A stretch of DNA of 64,000 nt from Xanthostigma xanthostigma (GCA_963575645.1 OY754469.1:44970753-45034752); one strand, 5' to 3'; shown: positions 43,640 through 55,196, counted from the stretch's first letter. Program-made: numbers and translations. The notes: generated from the sequence alone by a model not told the origin.

Positions 43640-43745
43640 ATACAGTTTAGTGTTTGCTGAAGATAAGAGCATAGCTCCCAAAATGTACATCCACTAATAA
43701 AACTGTTGTGGTAAGAAGTAACTATTCTTTATTTTTTATCAATTT
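43640..43745 (+). repeat. Single arm of the 6284 hairpin family
   Basis: CAGTTTAGTGTTTGCTGAAG, ATGTACATCCACTAATAAA and GTTGTGGTAAGAAGTAACTA match one arm of 6284-6529. The motif is decayed: GAAA reads CAAAA. Confidence 0.65.
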
Positions 43746-44586
43746 TAATGATTAGTTGGTTTTTTCTATTCCGAAAGTATTTTAAGTTTGACTACGAACA
43801 TAATTGGTAGTGGATTTTAATGAACTTTGGTAGATAGGCACTATCTACCAAATTTTATTAAAATCGATCCATCCGTTTTCAAATAATGCCGATACAAACA
43901 GGGAAACAATGCATACTTATTTTTTAATATCTTTGATTAAATGTTTGATTAGAAATCTTCAATAAATAAAATTATCGATCAATCTTTCAGACAACTATAT
44001 TTCATGCAAACTTATTTTTTATTTAGACACAAAATATCTTAAAAATAAAAACTAAGAATGATTATGCTGAATTGCCTCATATGGCCTGCCACTGGCCGGA
44101 CTTGTTTCAATATGAACTTTGTGAATTGTTTGACTGGAAAATAAATGCTTCAATCATTTTTTACTCGAAAATTCAATTGCATTTAAAACGTTTTTAAATT
44201 ACGTTTATTGTTTGTCAGGAAACTAAATTTTGTTGAAATCTAATAAAAGGCATTTCGTATTTTTATAACCAGCATTTTGTAATTTAGTCAAAACAGACGT
44301 CACCGATCAGGGCTGAACTTTTTGTAGGCCCATAAAATTGGCATAAAAAAGGTCACAAACATAAAAATGTTACAGCCTAGCAAACGTTCAATCTTAAACA
44401 GTAAGAAGTATTTCGTGGTGGTATACTATTGGTGAGTGTAATTCAATAAACTAATTAAATTAACTGTTAGTCGTTTATCAACGAATCAACTGTTTTTGTT
44501 TTTAGATTTAACTGGTTGATGATTCAACTACTTTACCAATCATTAACAATAATGCATTCTGTACGCAAAATTATTATTCCCTCATA
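43746..44586. other. Gene-free stretch with one ATCGACCAATTTTT-type arm
   Basis: TGTTTGATTAGAAATCTTCA and AAATTATCGATCAATCTTTC (43940-43990) match the arm family of 14626. The rest is unrecognised. Confidence 0.35.
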
Positions 44587-44588
44587 TA

Positions 44589-44916
44589 CAGTAGAGCCCC
44601 GATTATCCGAGGTAACACCCTACTCGGACAACTGAAAACTCGGATAATCCGGATTTATTTTTTATTCATAAAAAAAAATAAACACAAATGTACTTTAAAC
44701 GATTTATAAACGTTTTTACCATGTAAATATTTTTATTAATAAATTATTTTATCGCCCCGACGATTTTAAGTGGAAATATGTACATTACATACTATATTTT
44801 AGAAGCTCGGTTAATGCGGATATTGGGTCTTTAGTGGCTCGATTAATCCGGATCATAGACGCATTAGTTAATCCAGAGCTCGGATAATTGCGACTCGGAT
44901 AATCGAGGTTCTACTG
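44589..44916. mobile_element. Pogo/Tigger-like MITE (328 bp) with TA duplication
   Basis: The ends are CAGTAGAGCCCCGATTATCC and the complement of CAGTAGAACCTCGATTATCC, and TA flanks both sides (44587-44588, 44917-44918). Subterminal copies of CTCGGATAAT occur several times. The terminal sequence is typical of the pogo branch of Tc1/mariner. It has no transposase. Confidence 0.85.
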
Positions 44917-45228
44917 TATTGTAGCTCATTGTGGTTAGTGATCTTGCGTAACGTAAGTTTTATGCTAATTATGTTTTTTTGTTTGTTGCAGGTGCACAAT
45001 TTTGGTGAGTGAAATTGTTATTAGTTGCTCTTCGGTTTCATCGGACACTAGCAATTTAAAATAAAAAAACATTTAAAAAAATTGATCATCCTTCAAAAAA
45101 AGGGTCACTAAAAAGCGTAAAATAACAAAGTTTTGAGTTCAGCACCAATTTAATGAACTGAAGTAAGTAAAACGTGATACTAGTAATTAAATTGGTGTCG
45201 AAGGAGAGTCAATTTTTTTAAAGTTTTT
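44917..45228. other. Gene-free stretch
   Basis: CACCAATTTAATGAACTG and AATTAAATTGGTGTCGAAGG (45140-45205) form a weak inverted repeat. There is no gene. Confidence 0.3.
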
Positions 45229-45833
45229 GACGTGATAACGTCTTATAAATTGATGAATCACCAATCTTATAAATTGATAAAACACCGGCTGCATGCACGA
45301 AAAAGTGTAACGTTCCTAACGTAGCGTTCCTAACGTTCGTAACGCGTAACGTTCCGCCTGACCCTGTGCGTGCTTTTCTCGAAAACGGCCCTAACGATTT
45401 GGATGAAATTTACTGAAAAGGGATCTTGGGGGGCAAAAAATCGTTTTAGCTAGGTCTCATCTCTCGAAAAAATCATTTTCTTACAAATTTTATCATTATA
45501 AAAATCAATTTTTTGACGTATGAAAATACTTAAATATTGTAAGTAGGTTTTGGAATTTTATATTATAAACAGTGAAACAATTGTTTTATAAATATTATGA
45601 CAGCTAATCTTTGAGACTTAAAAAAAATACGAAAGAAAGAAAGTTAAAAAAAACAATTATATTATATGGTGAGTAATTTAAATAAATAAAATTAACCTAA
45701 ATTTGAAGCGAAAGATGCAATATCATAGATTCGAATTATTATAATTATTATATGTAGAATTTAGGTTATGTATTACGGAATACGTTATCACATAAAACTA
45801 TCGTCCGTAAACCGACTTTACAGACAACCAATT
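45229..45833 (+). repeat. Longer copy of the 24436-24823 repeat
   Basis: Shared words are listed at 24436. The extra middle (about 45375-45740) is AT-rich with a GAAAGAAAGAAAG run. Confidence 0.65.
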
Positions 45834-46239
45834 TTTTAATTTAAATTTTTAGTGAACTAAAATGCCCAAGTTTTATAGAGATATGTTTCGACCACAAATT
45901 ACTACATGTGTAGACAGACCTTTATACACCACTTCATTTGTTCAATATTTAGAATATAATTTATTCATTATTTTGCAGACATAAAAACGAAAAAATCTCT
46001 GGCAATAATTTATATTTATTCCCGTACAAAGCGGTCGTACTTATTGTTGTGGTAATTTTTCTAAATATTCTATTTGTTTTGAAATAGGTGGCATTCACGT
46101 ATAGAAGCGGACAGTAGGGGCATTATTATACATATATAAAATAGGGTAGGTAGGCTATATAATAGCTGTGACCACAAGATACAATGGTTTATGTAGAATT
46201 TTAGGAAATCACTTAAAACATAGTTTTGTTAATTATTAC
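45834..46239. other. Gene-free stretch
   Basis: I see no supported feature. Confidence 0.3.
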
Positions 46240-46780
46240 TAGTGATGTGCCGGATCGTTAAAAATGTATATCCGCGGATACGGATCTGAATACGGATATT
46301 TGGTTTCAAGATCCGCGGATACGGATACGGATCTTAAATTTCTTAGAGTACGCGGCGGTAAATATTGCACATCGACCTTTGGAAAGAGACTATCTGTTAT
46401 GGGAAAAAGTTATTGACCTCTTTAAGAGTTAACTCTCATAACAGATTGTCTCTTTCCAAAGATCGATGTGCAATATCTCATTATAAAGATAGTTTTTTAG
46501 TACCTTTGAGTTATGTATTATTGGTATGGTACTCACTACGATAAATTTTTGCAATATAAAGGTGCCAAATATACGATTTTAAAAAATAAAAAATGATCTG
46601 AATGGAATTTAACAGTTTTTCATTATTAACTAATCACCTATATATATAAAATTTCATCTATGAATTGAAAATTAATAAGGTTAAAGATCCGCACAAAAAC
46701 TAACGGATACGGGTCTTTATTCTCTCTCGGATATCCGGAAACCAAGAAGATTTGGATCGTAATTATCGTCACCATGTTTA
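46240..46780. repeat. CGGATAC-rich repeat with an internal palindrome
   Basis: GCGGATACGGATC recurs at about 46273 and 46316, with CGGATACGGGTC at 46703 and CGGATATCCGG at 46729. AGTGATGTGCCGGATC at the left edge resembles a hAT-type terminus. Inside, ATTGCACATCGACCTTTGG (46363 on) and its complement near 46460-46475 form an inverted repeat of about 120 bp. Confidence 0.5.
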
Positions 46781-47079
46781 TTTTCTGAGAAATGTGACAT
46801 AGCCGCTTTGTCTCATGACCACCGATTGTGTTATTCGTGTTCAGTATTCACCAGTACAATACAGAAAACAAAATGCATTGTTCGCAGAGCGAGTTTCAAT
46901 TCAATTTGCAAATAGGTGTATTGGCCACAGGCTGTTTGGATCAACAAAGGCACATCGCCGGTTTACAGCTATCGTTATTCTAGATATACGTAGACTGCTA
47001 TTGGCTGTTTTTATTCTAAAATCGTTCACCTTCAAGAATTTCAGACGGACAGTTACAACGCCATATGATCAATTTAAGT
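46781..47079. other. Gene-free stretch
   Basis: I see no gene. The 97-codon frame at 46815-47108 runs into the neighbouring MITE and has no motif. Confidence 0.3.
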
Positions 47080-47405
47080 CAGGGGTCGGCAACCTGCGGC
47101 TCTTTTGATGTAAAGTTGCGGCTCTCCAGTTCCATACGCAAGAAATAATTATTTTATTATATAAACCCTTAAAAATCGTCCAATCGATCCATGATTAAGT
47201 ACCATGTCTATCTCTCAGCCATTTCCATTCGCGTCTCACCCGCACCGCCCCCGTCGCGACGTGTCGTCCTCGGATATATATATTATACCTATATAAGCAA
47301 ATACTATAATACTGAAACGAATATGTTTAGTGGCTCTTTAAAAACTGGGAAATTTTGTAAATTGTAACTTTTGGCTCTTCCGTCTCAAAAGGTTGCCGAC
47401 CCCTG
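47080..47405. mobile_element. hAT-type MITE (326 bp)
   Basis: The left terminus is CAGGGGTCGGCAACCTGCGG and the right ends GGTTGCCGACCCCTG. Flanks are ATTTAAGT and ATTTTAAG, close to an 8-bp hAT duplication with slippage. A left-half copy is at 53717-53879. There is no coding capacity. Confidence 0.8.
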
Positions 47406-47556
47406 ATTTTAAGTCAATCAGCTTGTCAATTTGTTCATGACTCGTTTTTTTAATAAGATAATAAACAAAAGTCGCACTAGCTTTGTCTGTTTGCAATCTA
47501 AATAACAGTAAAAGGTTAAAAAAACGCCGTCAAAATAGAACACGGTGACGTTGGTT

Positions 47557-47690
47557 TAAAATACGCGCCACGGATCTAAAAGGTTCGGAAGTTAGTCACA
47601 AGCAGCGTCACAAAGGCACATTTTAGAGCCGTTGAGACTCCCACCATCTCTCAGCTACTTGCACGGAACGTGCGCTCGTCGGTGATTGGC
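47557..47690 (+). mobile_element. Truncated copy of the 60478 TIR element
   Basis: TACGCGCCACGGATCTAAAA, GGTTCGGAAGTTAGTCACAA and CACGGAACGTGCGCTCGTCG match the right half of 60478-60786 in inverse orientation. The copy stops where the palindromic MITE DNA begins (47690). Confidence 0.6.
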
Positions 47691-47828
47691 CGTTTATATG
47701 ATAACGCGCGTTCAACGCGCCACCAACGCGCGTTATCATATAAACAGTCCTATACAATTGTATAGAAACTGTAAACGCGCGTTGGGTCAACGCGCGTTGA
47801 ACGCCTCTCATATAAACTAGGCCTTATA
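47691..47828. mobile_element. Truncated copy of the AACGCGCGTT palindromic MITE
   Basis: It carries GTTTATATGATAACGCGCGT, TTCTATACAATTGTATAGAA-like centre text and ends CTCATATAAACTAGGCCTTA, matching the right two-thirds of the intact copy at 47853. Confidence 0.7.
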
Positions 47829-47852
47829 TATTGGTATAGATATTGCACACGT

Positions 47853-48066
47853 AAGGCCTAGTTTATATGAGAGGCGTTCAACGCGCGTTGGCCCAACGCG
47901 CGTTTACAGTTTCTATACAATTGTATAGAACTGTTTATATGATAACGCGCGTTGGTGGCGCGTTGAACGCGCGTTATCATATAAACAGTTCTATACAATT
48001 GTATAGAAACTGTAAACGCGCGTTGGGCCAACGCGCGTTGAACGCCTCTCATATAAACTAGGCCTT
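47853..48066. mobile_element. Near-perfect palindromic MITE (~214 bp) with AACGCGCGTT repeats
   Basis: The ends are AAGGCCTAGTTTATATGAGA and its complement. AACGCGCGTT or its overlap occurs eight times, symmetric about the centre near 47960, with two TATACAATTGTATA palindromes. TA lies outside each end. The whole element can fold into one hairpin. Confidence 0.8.
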
Positions 48067-48697
48067 ACTGGTGATTTAAAATATACTAACCTTTTACCTT
48101 TATGACCGATTATTTATGTAACTGCTATAAAATTTGGATGAAATGCTTGATTTTATATTCAGTGATTATATGGTCGTGATATTCATTAAACAGTCAAATA
48201 TATTTATAACGAATATTGAAAAAATAGATATGGTTTTATTATAAGGTGAAGTTGGTGGAAATTTTGCACAGGCACGCAGACAGTCTGCTGTTTTTCGGGG
48301 CGTCGTCCTGTTCGTGAAGCACGCACTTTTAATAAAATTGTGCAACTTTTGTAAATCTGTGAATTTTATTATTCCATCGAAGTTTTGTGTATTATTTTTT
48401 CTTTTAATTTTGCGTTCGTTTTCAAATAATACAATTAAAGTAAAAATACATTAAATTACTACATAGGTCACGGTTGCTCAGGGTTTGAAAAATGTTGTCT
48501 CGGATTTTTGATAATAAAGCGAGTAATTTAATAAATGCGAGCATGTTTCCAGAAATCACGGACGCAATCGACGTTCACACGGCTGAAATGGCGAGATAGA
48601 GCACTAAAATGTTAAATTTAATTTTTAAATATCAAGATTTTGTTCAACAGCACTGGATTTTTTTTTTATTAGGCCATTCTCATTTTTATTCAAAAAA
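48067..48697. other. Gene-free stretch
   Basis: I see no supported feature. Confidence 0.3.
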
Positions 48698-49408
48698 CTG
48701 AAGAACGAATGGGGAAGGGAGGGACATGAGTACGCACATTCATCTTAGTTTACCGAGATGAATGTTGTGTCCAAATTTCATGATGATTGGAGTTACCGTT
48801 CAAAAGTTTTTGTCGATAAAAAGCAGTATTTATACTTTTTTTAAGTAATAAATTTTAAATCAATAATGACTGTAATTAATAAAATATAATAAATATTTAA
48901 TTGAAAACACTGTATGATAATTATTTTTATATATAGGTACCTATAGTTTTAACAGTTTTCAAATGAGCTATTAATTAGATTTATTTAACTTTAATTAGTC
49001 GTAAATAAAATTAAAATAAATTTAAATGTAAACCTTACAAGAAAGTACCTAATGTAGAAAATAAAAAAAAAATAAAAATACATTCGACCAACGTGGAGCT
49101 CGAACCCACGACCCTGATATTAACAGACGCATGCTCTATCGACTGAGCCAGCCGGGTTTGTGAATGTACAATATTGGTATATTTAGTTAGGGCATTTCAC
49201 CTGAATAAAAGCTTATTTTTTATACATTTTGCAACATTTTTCATTGATACTCCGCTCCTATTGGTTGTAGCGTGATATTATATAGCCTTCCTCAATAAAT
49301 TGGCTATCCAATAAAAACATTTTTTTCAATTTGAACCAGTAGTTCCTGAGATTAGCGCGTTCAACCAAACAAACAAACAAACTCTTCAGCTTTATATATT
49401 AGTATAGA
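48698..49408 (-). mobile_element. Composite Helitron lacking its CTAG terminus
   Basis: The minus-strand start is TCTATACTAATATATAAAGC at 49408 leftward. The tRNA-like block is at 49085-49156 and the ACTTTTGAACGGTAACTC block at about 48790-48810. The element ends at GAAGAACGAATGGGGAAGGG instead of the hairpin and CTAG, so the 3' end is truncated by about 40 bp. Confidence 0.7.
49085..49156 (-). repeat. tRNA-Lys-derived module in a Helitron
   Basis: The minus strand has GGCTCAGTCGATAGAGCATG and GTGGGTTCGAGCTCCACG. It resembles the modules at 6177 and 24913 and is not a functional tRNA. Confidence 0.65.
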
Positions 49409-50021
49409 TTAAATTATATTGAGTTTGGGGGCATCCTAACGCTGTTGAACAAAAATCTCTATATTTAAAAATAATTTTTATTTTTAAGTGCACTTTGCTG
49501 TAAAGGCGCGTTTATTTAGTTTTTTTTTTAACTACAATTTCGTTCTTTTCTTACCTCATAAATGTGAAGTCTCTCTAATAGGAATAACCCCCTGTCTCAA
49601 ATATTTCACCTTACCGTCAGGAAACTTCTATATCTATATATACTTACAAAGGACAGTAACACTGTTTCATCGTTGATAAAATCAATTTAAAATGTCTTCC
49701 AAATTGAAAAAAAGATGGCTACATAAAAGCATTGCTGTCATTCAGAGAGCATCAGTTTGATTTAGTGTTCTATTTGATAGCTGATGTTTGCTCTGTAGTT
49801 GGCTATAATACGACTTTTGTCAATACACAATAGGAGATAGTAAATTTCCTGTTAAACAGTGATTTATTCAACAATTTCCGGATCTGAATTGAAATTATTA
49901 TTGAAATGCTTAGCAATAAACAAATTTATACATAAATTCAGTCAGTATTTCAAATAAGTACATAAACATCTGTTTGCCAATTTGATGAATATTGATCGAT
50001 TATTTGAGCATACATATACAT
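49409..50021. other. Gene-free stretch
   Basis: I see AT-rich DNA and no supported feature. Confidence 0.3.
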
Positions 50022-50145
50022 GTTACGGTCAATGTCCGGAATACGGGCAATGTCGACAGTGCCCGGGCAATGTCGACATTGACCGGTCAATGTCGACAAT
50101 GCCCGAGCCACATCGGGCAATGTCCGAAATCGGACAAGATTAAAA
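50022..50145. repeat. Cluster of CAATGTCGACA palindromic motifs
   Basis: GGGCAATGTCGACAGTGCCC, GGGCAATGTCGACATTGACC and GGTCAATGTCGACAATGCCC lie in succession (about 50045-50105), flanked by GGTCAATGTCCGGAATACGG and GGGCAATGTCCGAAATCGGA. Each unit is about 22 bp and near-palindromic around GTCGAC. Confidence 0.7.
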
Positions 50146-50239
50146 AAATAGATTAAAATAGGTGCGAATGGCGTCTGTTATGACATAGAGTCGAGATACG
50201 GACGTTAAAAGCATTATTTTTATTATTATTAATTTATTA

Positions 50240-50949
50240 TTAAGGAGGTTGAGCCGTTTTACGAAGATAATGAAAAAAATCTGAAATAAAGTTTTTTTAA
50301 TAGATTTTTTTATGACAAAATTTTCTGGAAAAAATACAAAATCATTAGGAGATTTATAAAGTTAAAAATTAAAAAAACTTTTACATGTATAGTCTTATGG
50401 AAAATATGTCAACCTAGCATGCAAACTGTTCATTTTATTTTTTTGCAAATAACCAAATAATGTCAGCAGTTTCGAAAACTAACTATGTAAAGCATCGATG
50501 TCTTACTCATATTTTAATATTTTTTCCAATTTAATTAGGAGACTTTTAATCAATAAAAAAAAATTATTAAACCTTAGCACTTTTCGATTATGGACTTTTA
50601 TTCTTGAGTTTTAACAATTTTAACTGAATTTTCAACTTTTTAATGATTTAATTTTAATTTTTATTACTTCTAATTTATTTACTGCAAAAAATATGTAAAA
50701 TACAGATATTTACATACATTTATTTTTTTTAACCTAACTTTGTACATAAACTTCAAAAGTTAGTCCATTAAGTAAAATACTGAAATAATTAATTATAATT
50801 TAAAAAAAAAAATATTTATTTATGCCTTTATGACAATAATTTATTGGTATCATCGACTTATAACCTTTTGAAAAAATTTATTATGGAAAATTTCCTATTT
50901 AGAATTCGACTTATTTTTTATTGGGACTGTAACGGATCAACCTTCTTAA
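50240..50949. mobile_element. Possible TTAA-flanked TIR element (~700 bp)
   Basis: TTAAGGAGGTTGAGCCGTTT on the left and the complement TTAAGAAGGTTGATCCGTTA on the right form an imperfect 20-bp inverted repeat that includes TTAA at both edges. TTAA is the piggyBac target, but no transposase is present and the interior is AT-rich. Confidence 0.45.
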
Positions 50950-51387
50950 AGAATAAGAAGCTCATACAAATGCCATTGATTTAAACACTGAAATAATTTC
51001 ACCTTTCGCATCTTAAAAAATACTCCGTCTTTAATACTTGCAAAGAGGATTTATAATACTAGATACTAAAATAATTACACTTTGACATGACATCGAATAA
51101 AGACAGCAAAAACAGCGCCTGTACGTGCTACAAAAGTATAATAATTGATGGTTGTATGACGTTTTTTAATCCAAAAGGTCATTAAATAAAATATATCTGT
51201 TATTATTATTGATAGATGTGAGCTAACCTCTTATAATGATCATTAAAAATTAACAAAGCTTCGTCAATGGACTCAATAAAAATACAAACAATAAACGGGT
51301 ATGATTAACTTTAGCTTTAGCACGTTGTAAACACATATAAGATAATTTATTGACTCAGTTTACGCGATTTAGGTCAATGAGCTAATC
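50950..51387. other. Gene-free stretch
   Basis: I see no supported feature. Confidence 0.3.
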
Positions 51388-51674
51388 CAGGCCTGGACAA
51401 ATGGCAGTCACGGGCCGGATCCGGCCCGCAGTAGAATTTTCTCCGGCCCGCGAAGCATTTTATAAATTATTATTAAAATCAAAGTAATTACTGTTTGCCA
51501 ATATAAATTGTCGTATAAAAAGAATTTTAGAAAAATAGTAAATATTGTTTAAAAACTAAAATTGTTGTTTCAAAAAAACTATACTTAAAATTAGAAAAAG
51601 AAATTGTTTGGCCCTGCACGGTCAAATTTTCATTCGCAATGTGGCCCGATGATCAAAAGATTTACCCACTCCTG
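51388..51674. mobile_element. hAT-type MITE (287 bp)
   Basis: The left terminus is CAGGCCTGGACAAATGG and the right ends TTTACCCACTCCTG. Subterminal GGCCCG words occur three times on the left (GCCGGATCCGGCCCGC, CCGGCCCGCG). Flanks CTAATC and TTAATC suggest a decayed 8-bp duplication. Confidence 0.65.
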
Positions 51675-52329
51675 TTAATCAGATACAAAATCTATATCTA
51701 TAGTTCTATACTAATATTATGAGAGAGCGCGAATTTTATAAATAAAATAAATAACGCAGCTTTTTTGAAAATTCGTACATATTGTAATGAAATACAAGAG
51801 AAAATACCAGCGTGCCGCGAAACATTCTTTGTATATTAACGGTATTAAAATTATAATCGTCGATATTAATTAATAACCATTTAATTAAATATATAAACAA
51901 TAAAGGAAAGTATGCGTTATATATTATACTTTTCAATTGTGGAATTTTCTCAGATCCCACAAAGCCAAATCGCTTATGTCGACATTTTCAGTCTTCATAT
52001 AGATTAATCAAATTAGATTATTGTATATGCTTTAGCACTGAATTAAATTTCGAAATCGAGTGTTTTAATGATCTTAATATTAAGAAAAATCGCAGGAGTG
52101 TGGAAAAATGTTTTGACCATCTTGCGATTTACAGATAATATTATTATCACGATGGACACGATATCTAATATAAAGTTTTAATGGTTCTTTATAGAACGAA
52201 GCTCATCTCTGGTAAACAACATTTCTGTCTTTATATAACGACTTGCATAATCATTTTTGCTGATGGGATCCACTGAAATTTGGTTCGCCCTAAATAGTCT
52301 AATTTGACTGATCTATTAATCTGATTTTA
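51675..52329. other. Gene-free stretch
   Basis: TCTATACTAATATTATGAGA near 51703 resembles an insect Helitron 5' end, but no downstream body is recognisable. Confidence 0.3.
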
Positions 52330-52467
52330 CCATCGAGCTTACATATCTGGAGGGAGCAAAGCGGGTGCATTTGCGTTAAGACTTAAGAAAGCATGACCCC
52401 GGATTTTCTTAAGTAGTCACATAAGAAAAAGCATTGCATGCTCCCTCCAGGTATGTAAGCTCGATGG
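52330..52467. repeat. 138-bp hairpin repeat
   Basis: CCATCGAGCTTACATATCTG then GAGGGAGCA on the left pairs with TGCTCCCTCCAGGTATGTAA then GCTCGATGG on the right. The inner CTTAAGAAAGCATG and GTGACTACTTAAGAA portions pair weakly. It may be a MITE. Confidence 0.6.
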
Positions 52468-53716
52468 ATTTTACTAAAAGTCTGACATAGTCCATTTTAC
52501 ATTGTGATCACAAAATACGAAATATGCGTTTTGTTCAGTTTTGTCAATGAATATAACATTAATGAATGTTAGTATTAATTATGAAACACAATATTGTGTA
52601 GGTACATGTACAATGAATTTTACAATATTGAAAAGATAATTCGTAAATGTTTCAATTAAATTCCCAAAATTTCTGAAACAATTTTATTATATTTTAGTTA
52701 CACGTCCTTTTTACGATGATAGGTTTTTGTTTCCAACCGAAATATATTACACTTAGTTTCAGACCTTCAGAATCATTTTAAACATTTAGGGGTGATTTTT
52801 TCTATAAGAATAAATTTATTCCCAGATTAGTATCTTATATCTTTAATAGTGTTCGGTGAAAATGAGCATAAACAAAATATCAAGTAGAAAAGTTAGTTAA
52901 AGAATAAATGCACTATATTCCTTGCTCTTTTTGTTGAATATTGTGACGTTCACCCAAAAATCCAACCAATGGCGTTTGTGTAAACGTCGAAAAAAAAGTT
53001 TCACAAAATAATAATGTTTTATCCTACACAAAACTTCCACTAGCTTAAATCTTTTACAAGTACACACTTCACAAGAGGTTAATAAACAACACATAAATAA
53101 ATTCACAAGAGCAACTGTAGATATTTAATACTCTATGTTTATAGGTTAGCTATTGTGATCTATGTGGCGGCCATTATTATTTTATCAGGCGAATAAATAT
53201 TTATACCCTCAAAGTAAAACAGAATAGATATTATAACATGCAATAATTATGTTTGGTGAAATGAATTATTGCTATTTATTCGGAGGAATAGCTACCTAAA
53301 GAACAAATGAATAAATAACTACTCACGTTCGGTGAATATGGCCATCTGAAATATTTTTAAATTTTCATACAATGCAAGTAGCTTTTATACTTTTTTGTTT
53401 ACTTAAAAATGTAGAATGGAGATGTGGGTTAAACAAACATAAACTTTTTTGAGATTATACGATTCTCACCGCCTGTGATTGTACCATAATGTAATTTTCG
53501 ATCTGATTTTGTTTGTAAACAAGGCTATGTTCAAAAATAGAACAAATAAATCGGGGTTTTCTTTAGAGCATCTGGTTTTGTAATAATGCATTGCGGATGT
53601 CTTTGTACTCCCAGCTGTTCAATCAGTTTGATAACCGAATGACGCAAATGTTTCCAGAGTATAGTCTATTCATATTTCACATCAAAAACAAATACATATT
53701 TTTCTAGTACCTAGAA
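52468..53716. other. Gene-free stretch
   Basis: I see AT-rich DNA without supported genes or repeat boundaries. Confidence 0.3.
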
Positions 53717-53879
53717 CAGGGGTCGGCAACCTGCGGCTCTCCAGTTCCATACGCAAAAAATAATTATTTTATTATATAAACCCTTAAAAATCGTCAAATC
53801 GATCCATGATTAAGTGTACCATGTCTATCTCTCAGCCATTTCCACTCGCGTCTCACCCGCACCGCCCCGTCGCGACGTG
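53717..53879 (+). mobile_element. Left half of the hAT MITE seen at 47080
   Basis: It starts CAGGGGTCGGCAACCTGCGG and matches 47080-47262 up to CCCGTCGCGACGTGTC, with a 22-bp internal deletion near the start. The right half is absent. Confidence 0.75.
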
Positions 53880-53934
53880 TCATAGATATCTGTATAGTTG
53901 GCAAAACGAAAAGTGCACATCCCGCAAGTTTTCC

Positions 53935-54147
53935 ACTGTACATATTATAGGTAATGAAAAAAAAATTGAAAAAATAGATTTAAAAAAAAATGAGAAAATA
54001 GATTTAAAAAAACCAATTAAAAAAATAGAAAAAAAATTAAAAACAAAATGGAATAGAAAAAATAATATTACTTGTGTCAGCGGGAATCGAATCCGGCACC
54101 TTGCTATGGACCAACGCTTTTAACCGCTCGACCATTCCGATATAGTA
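53935..54147 (-). mobile_element. tRNA-Leu/Ser-derived SINE-like sequence
   Basis: The minus strand has GGAATGGTCGAGCGGTTAAA (A box) and GGTGCCGGATTCGATTCCCG (B box) at 54071-54147, followed by an A/T-rich tail (53950-54065 in plus coordinates). It resembles type-II tRNA heads but lacks a complete cloverleaf, so a SINE head is more likely than a gene. Confidence 0.55.
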
Positions 54148-55190
54148 GCTTGCGTTGTTATTGTGGTATTATATAGCAGTGTAGTAGGTATTCTACGTAA
54201 TACACTACATATTTTACAATAACAGTAATAGGTATTTTTTTGTTTTTTTAAGGTTTTTTATTTTATTAGCTGTCAAAAATAATAAAATAAAACTGTTTAT
54301 AAAAAATAAACTACTGAACACATTTATGTGAATTTATATAGGGTTCTGGTCTGATACTACACAACGTGAATAAAATATAACCCAAGGCAATCCGACCAAA
54401 CTTGCGATCTGTAGAGTCGTAACGTACATACGTGCATACGTTCATACGTACATACGTACAGACCAACCGACAACTGCTGTTTGTAATTTTCAATTACAAT
54501 TTTAATAGTATTTATGAACTCGAACTGATTTAAAAATGGTACTGTTTTATAGATCAGAATCTCCTCTTTTCAAAAAGCTTCAATTCGAATGGATTTCGTG
54601 TGAAATTAACATAGATATAACTTCTTATATGAACGAAAGTCAGCTCTGACGCACAAAGCGACAATAAAGCACATAACGCTAGTTTAGCGGTATGTGCAAT
54701 AATCTACATAAAGGTACTACGGACTAAAATGAACGGACATATACAAGATCGGTGTGAAAAGCAGGCCGTGTTATTATTATGCTTTTTTTTTATCTTATAA
54801 AAATCCAGTCACTGCCGCTCTGTCGGTATAGGCAACGCAACGTTTCTATTCAGAAGTGGGATATTATGCGCCTACCATGCCCGTCTGAATAGCTCTCACT
54901 ATGTTATTTTTAGATGCTCATTTAACATTTTATGTTGCAGCCATTTCAAACGAATACGCCGTATAAATGCGCGTGTTTATTGTGTTAAATAAACAAAGAA
55001 ACAGGCTTTTTATTGTGTTTATAATTGGAAAAATTGGCACAGAACGAGGTGTAGTAGAGAAACTTTCTCATTTCATAAATATAAGATTATAATAGGGGAT
55101 TTCCCGGCGTTGTCTTTTTTCATCAGAATTAGCAGTCTATTTGTTTCAAAGCGTATGCGTTCATGCGATAACAAATTTCGAATGACTTTA
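54148..55190. other. Gene-free stretch with TACG-rich patch
   Basis: ACGTACATACGTGCATACGT recurs in loose form at 54421-54460. Otherwise unrecognised. Confidence 0.3.
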
Positions 55191-55196
55191 TCTATA

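Noticed and set aside
44930-45000. Possible intron end (TTTGTTGCAG)
   Set aside because: A lone acceptor-like sequence without an adjoining open frame or donor is not evidence for a gene.
47858-48061. Paired frames with the same protein on both strands
   Set aside because: They arise because the MITE is a palindrome.
51700-51725. Helitron 5' end TCTATACTAATATTATGAGA
   Set aside because: No downstream body or CTAG terminus could be joined to it.
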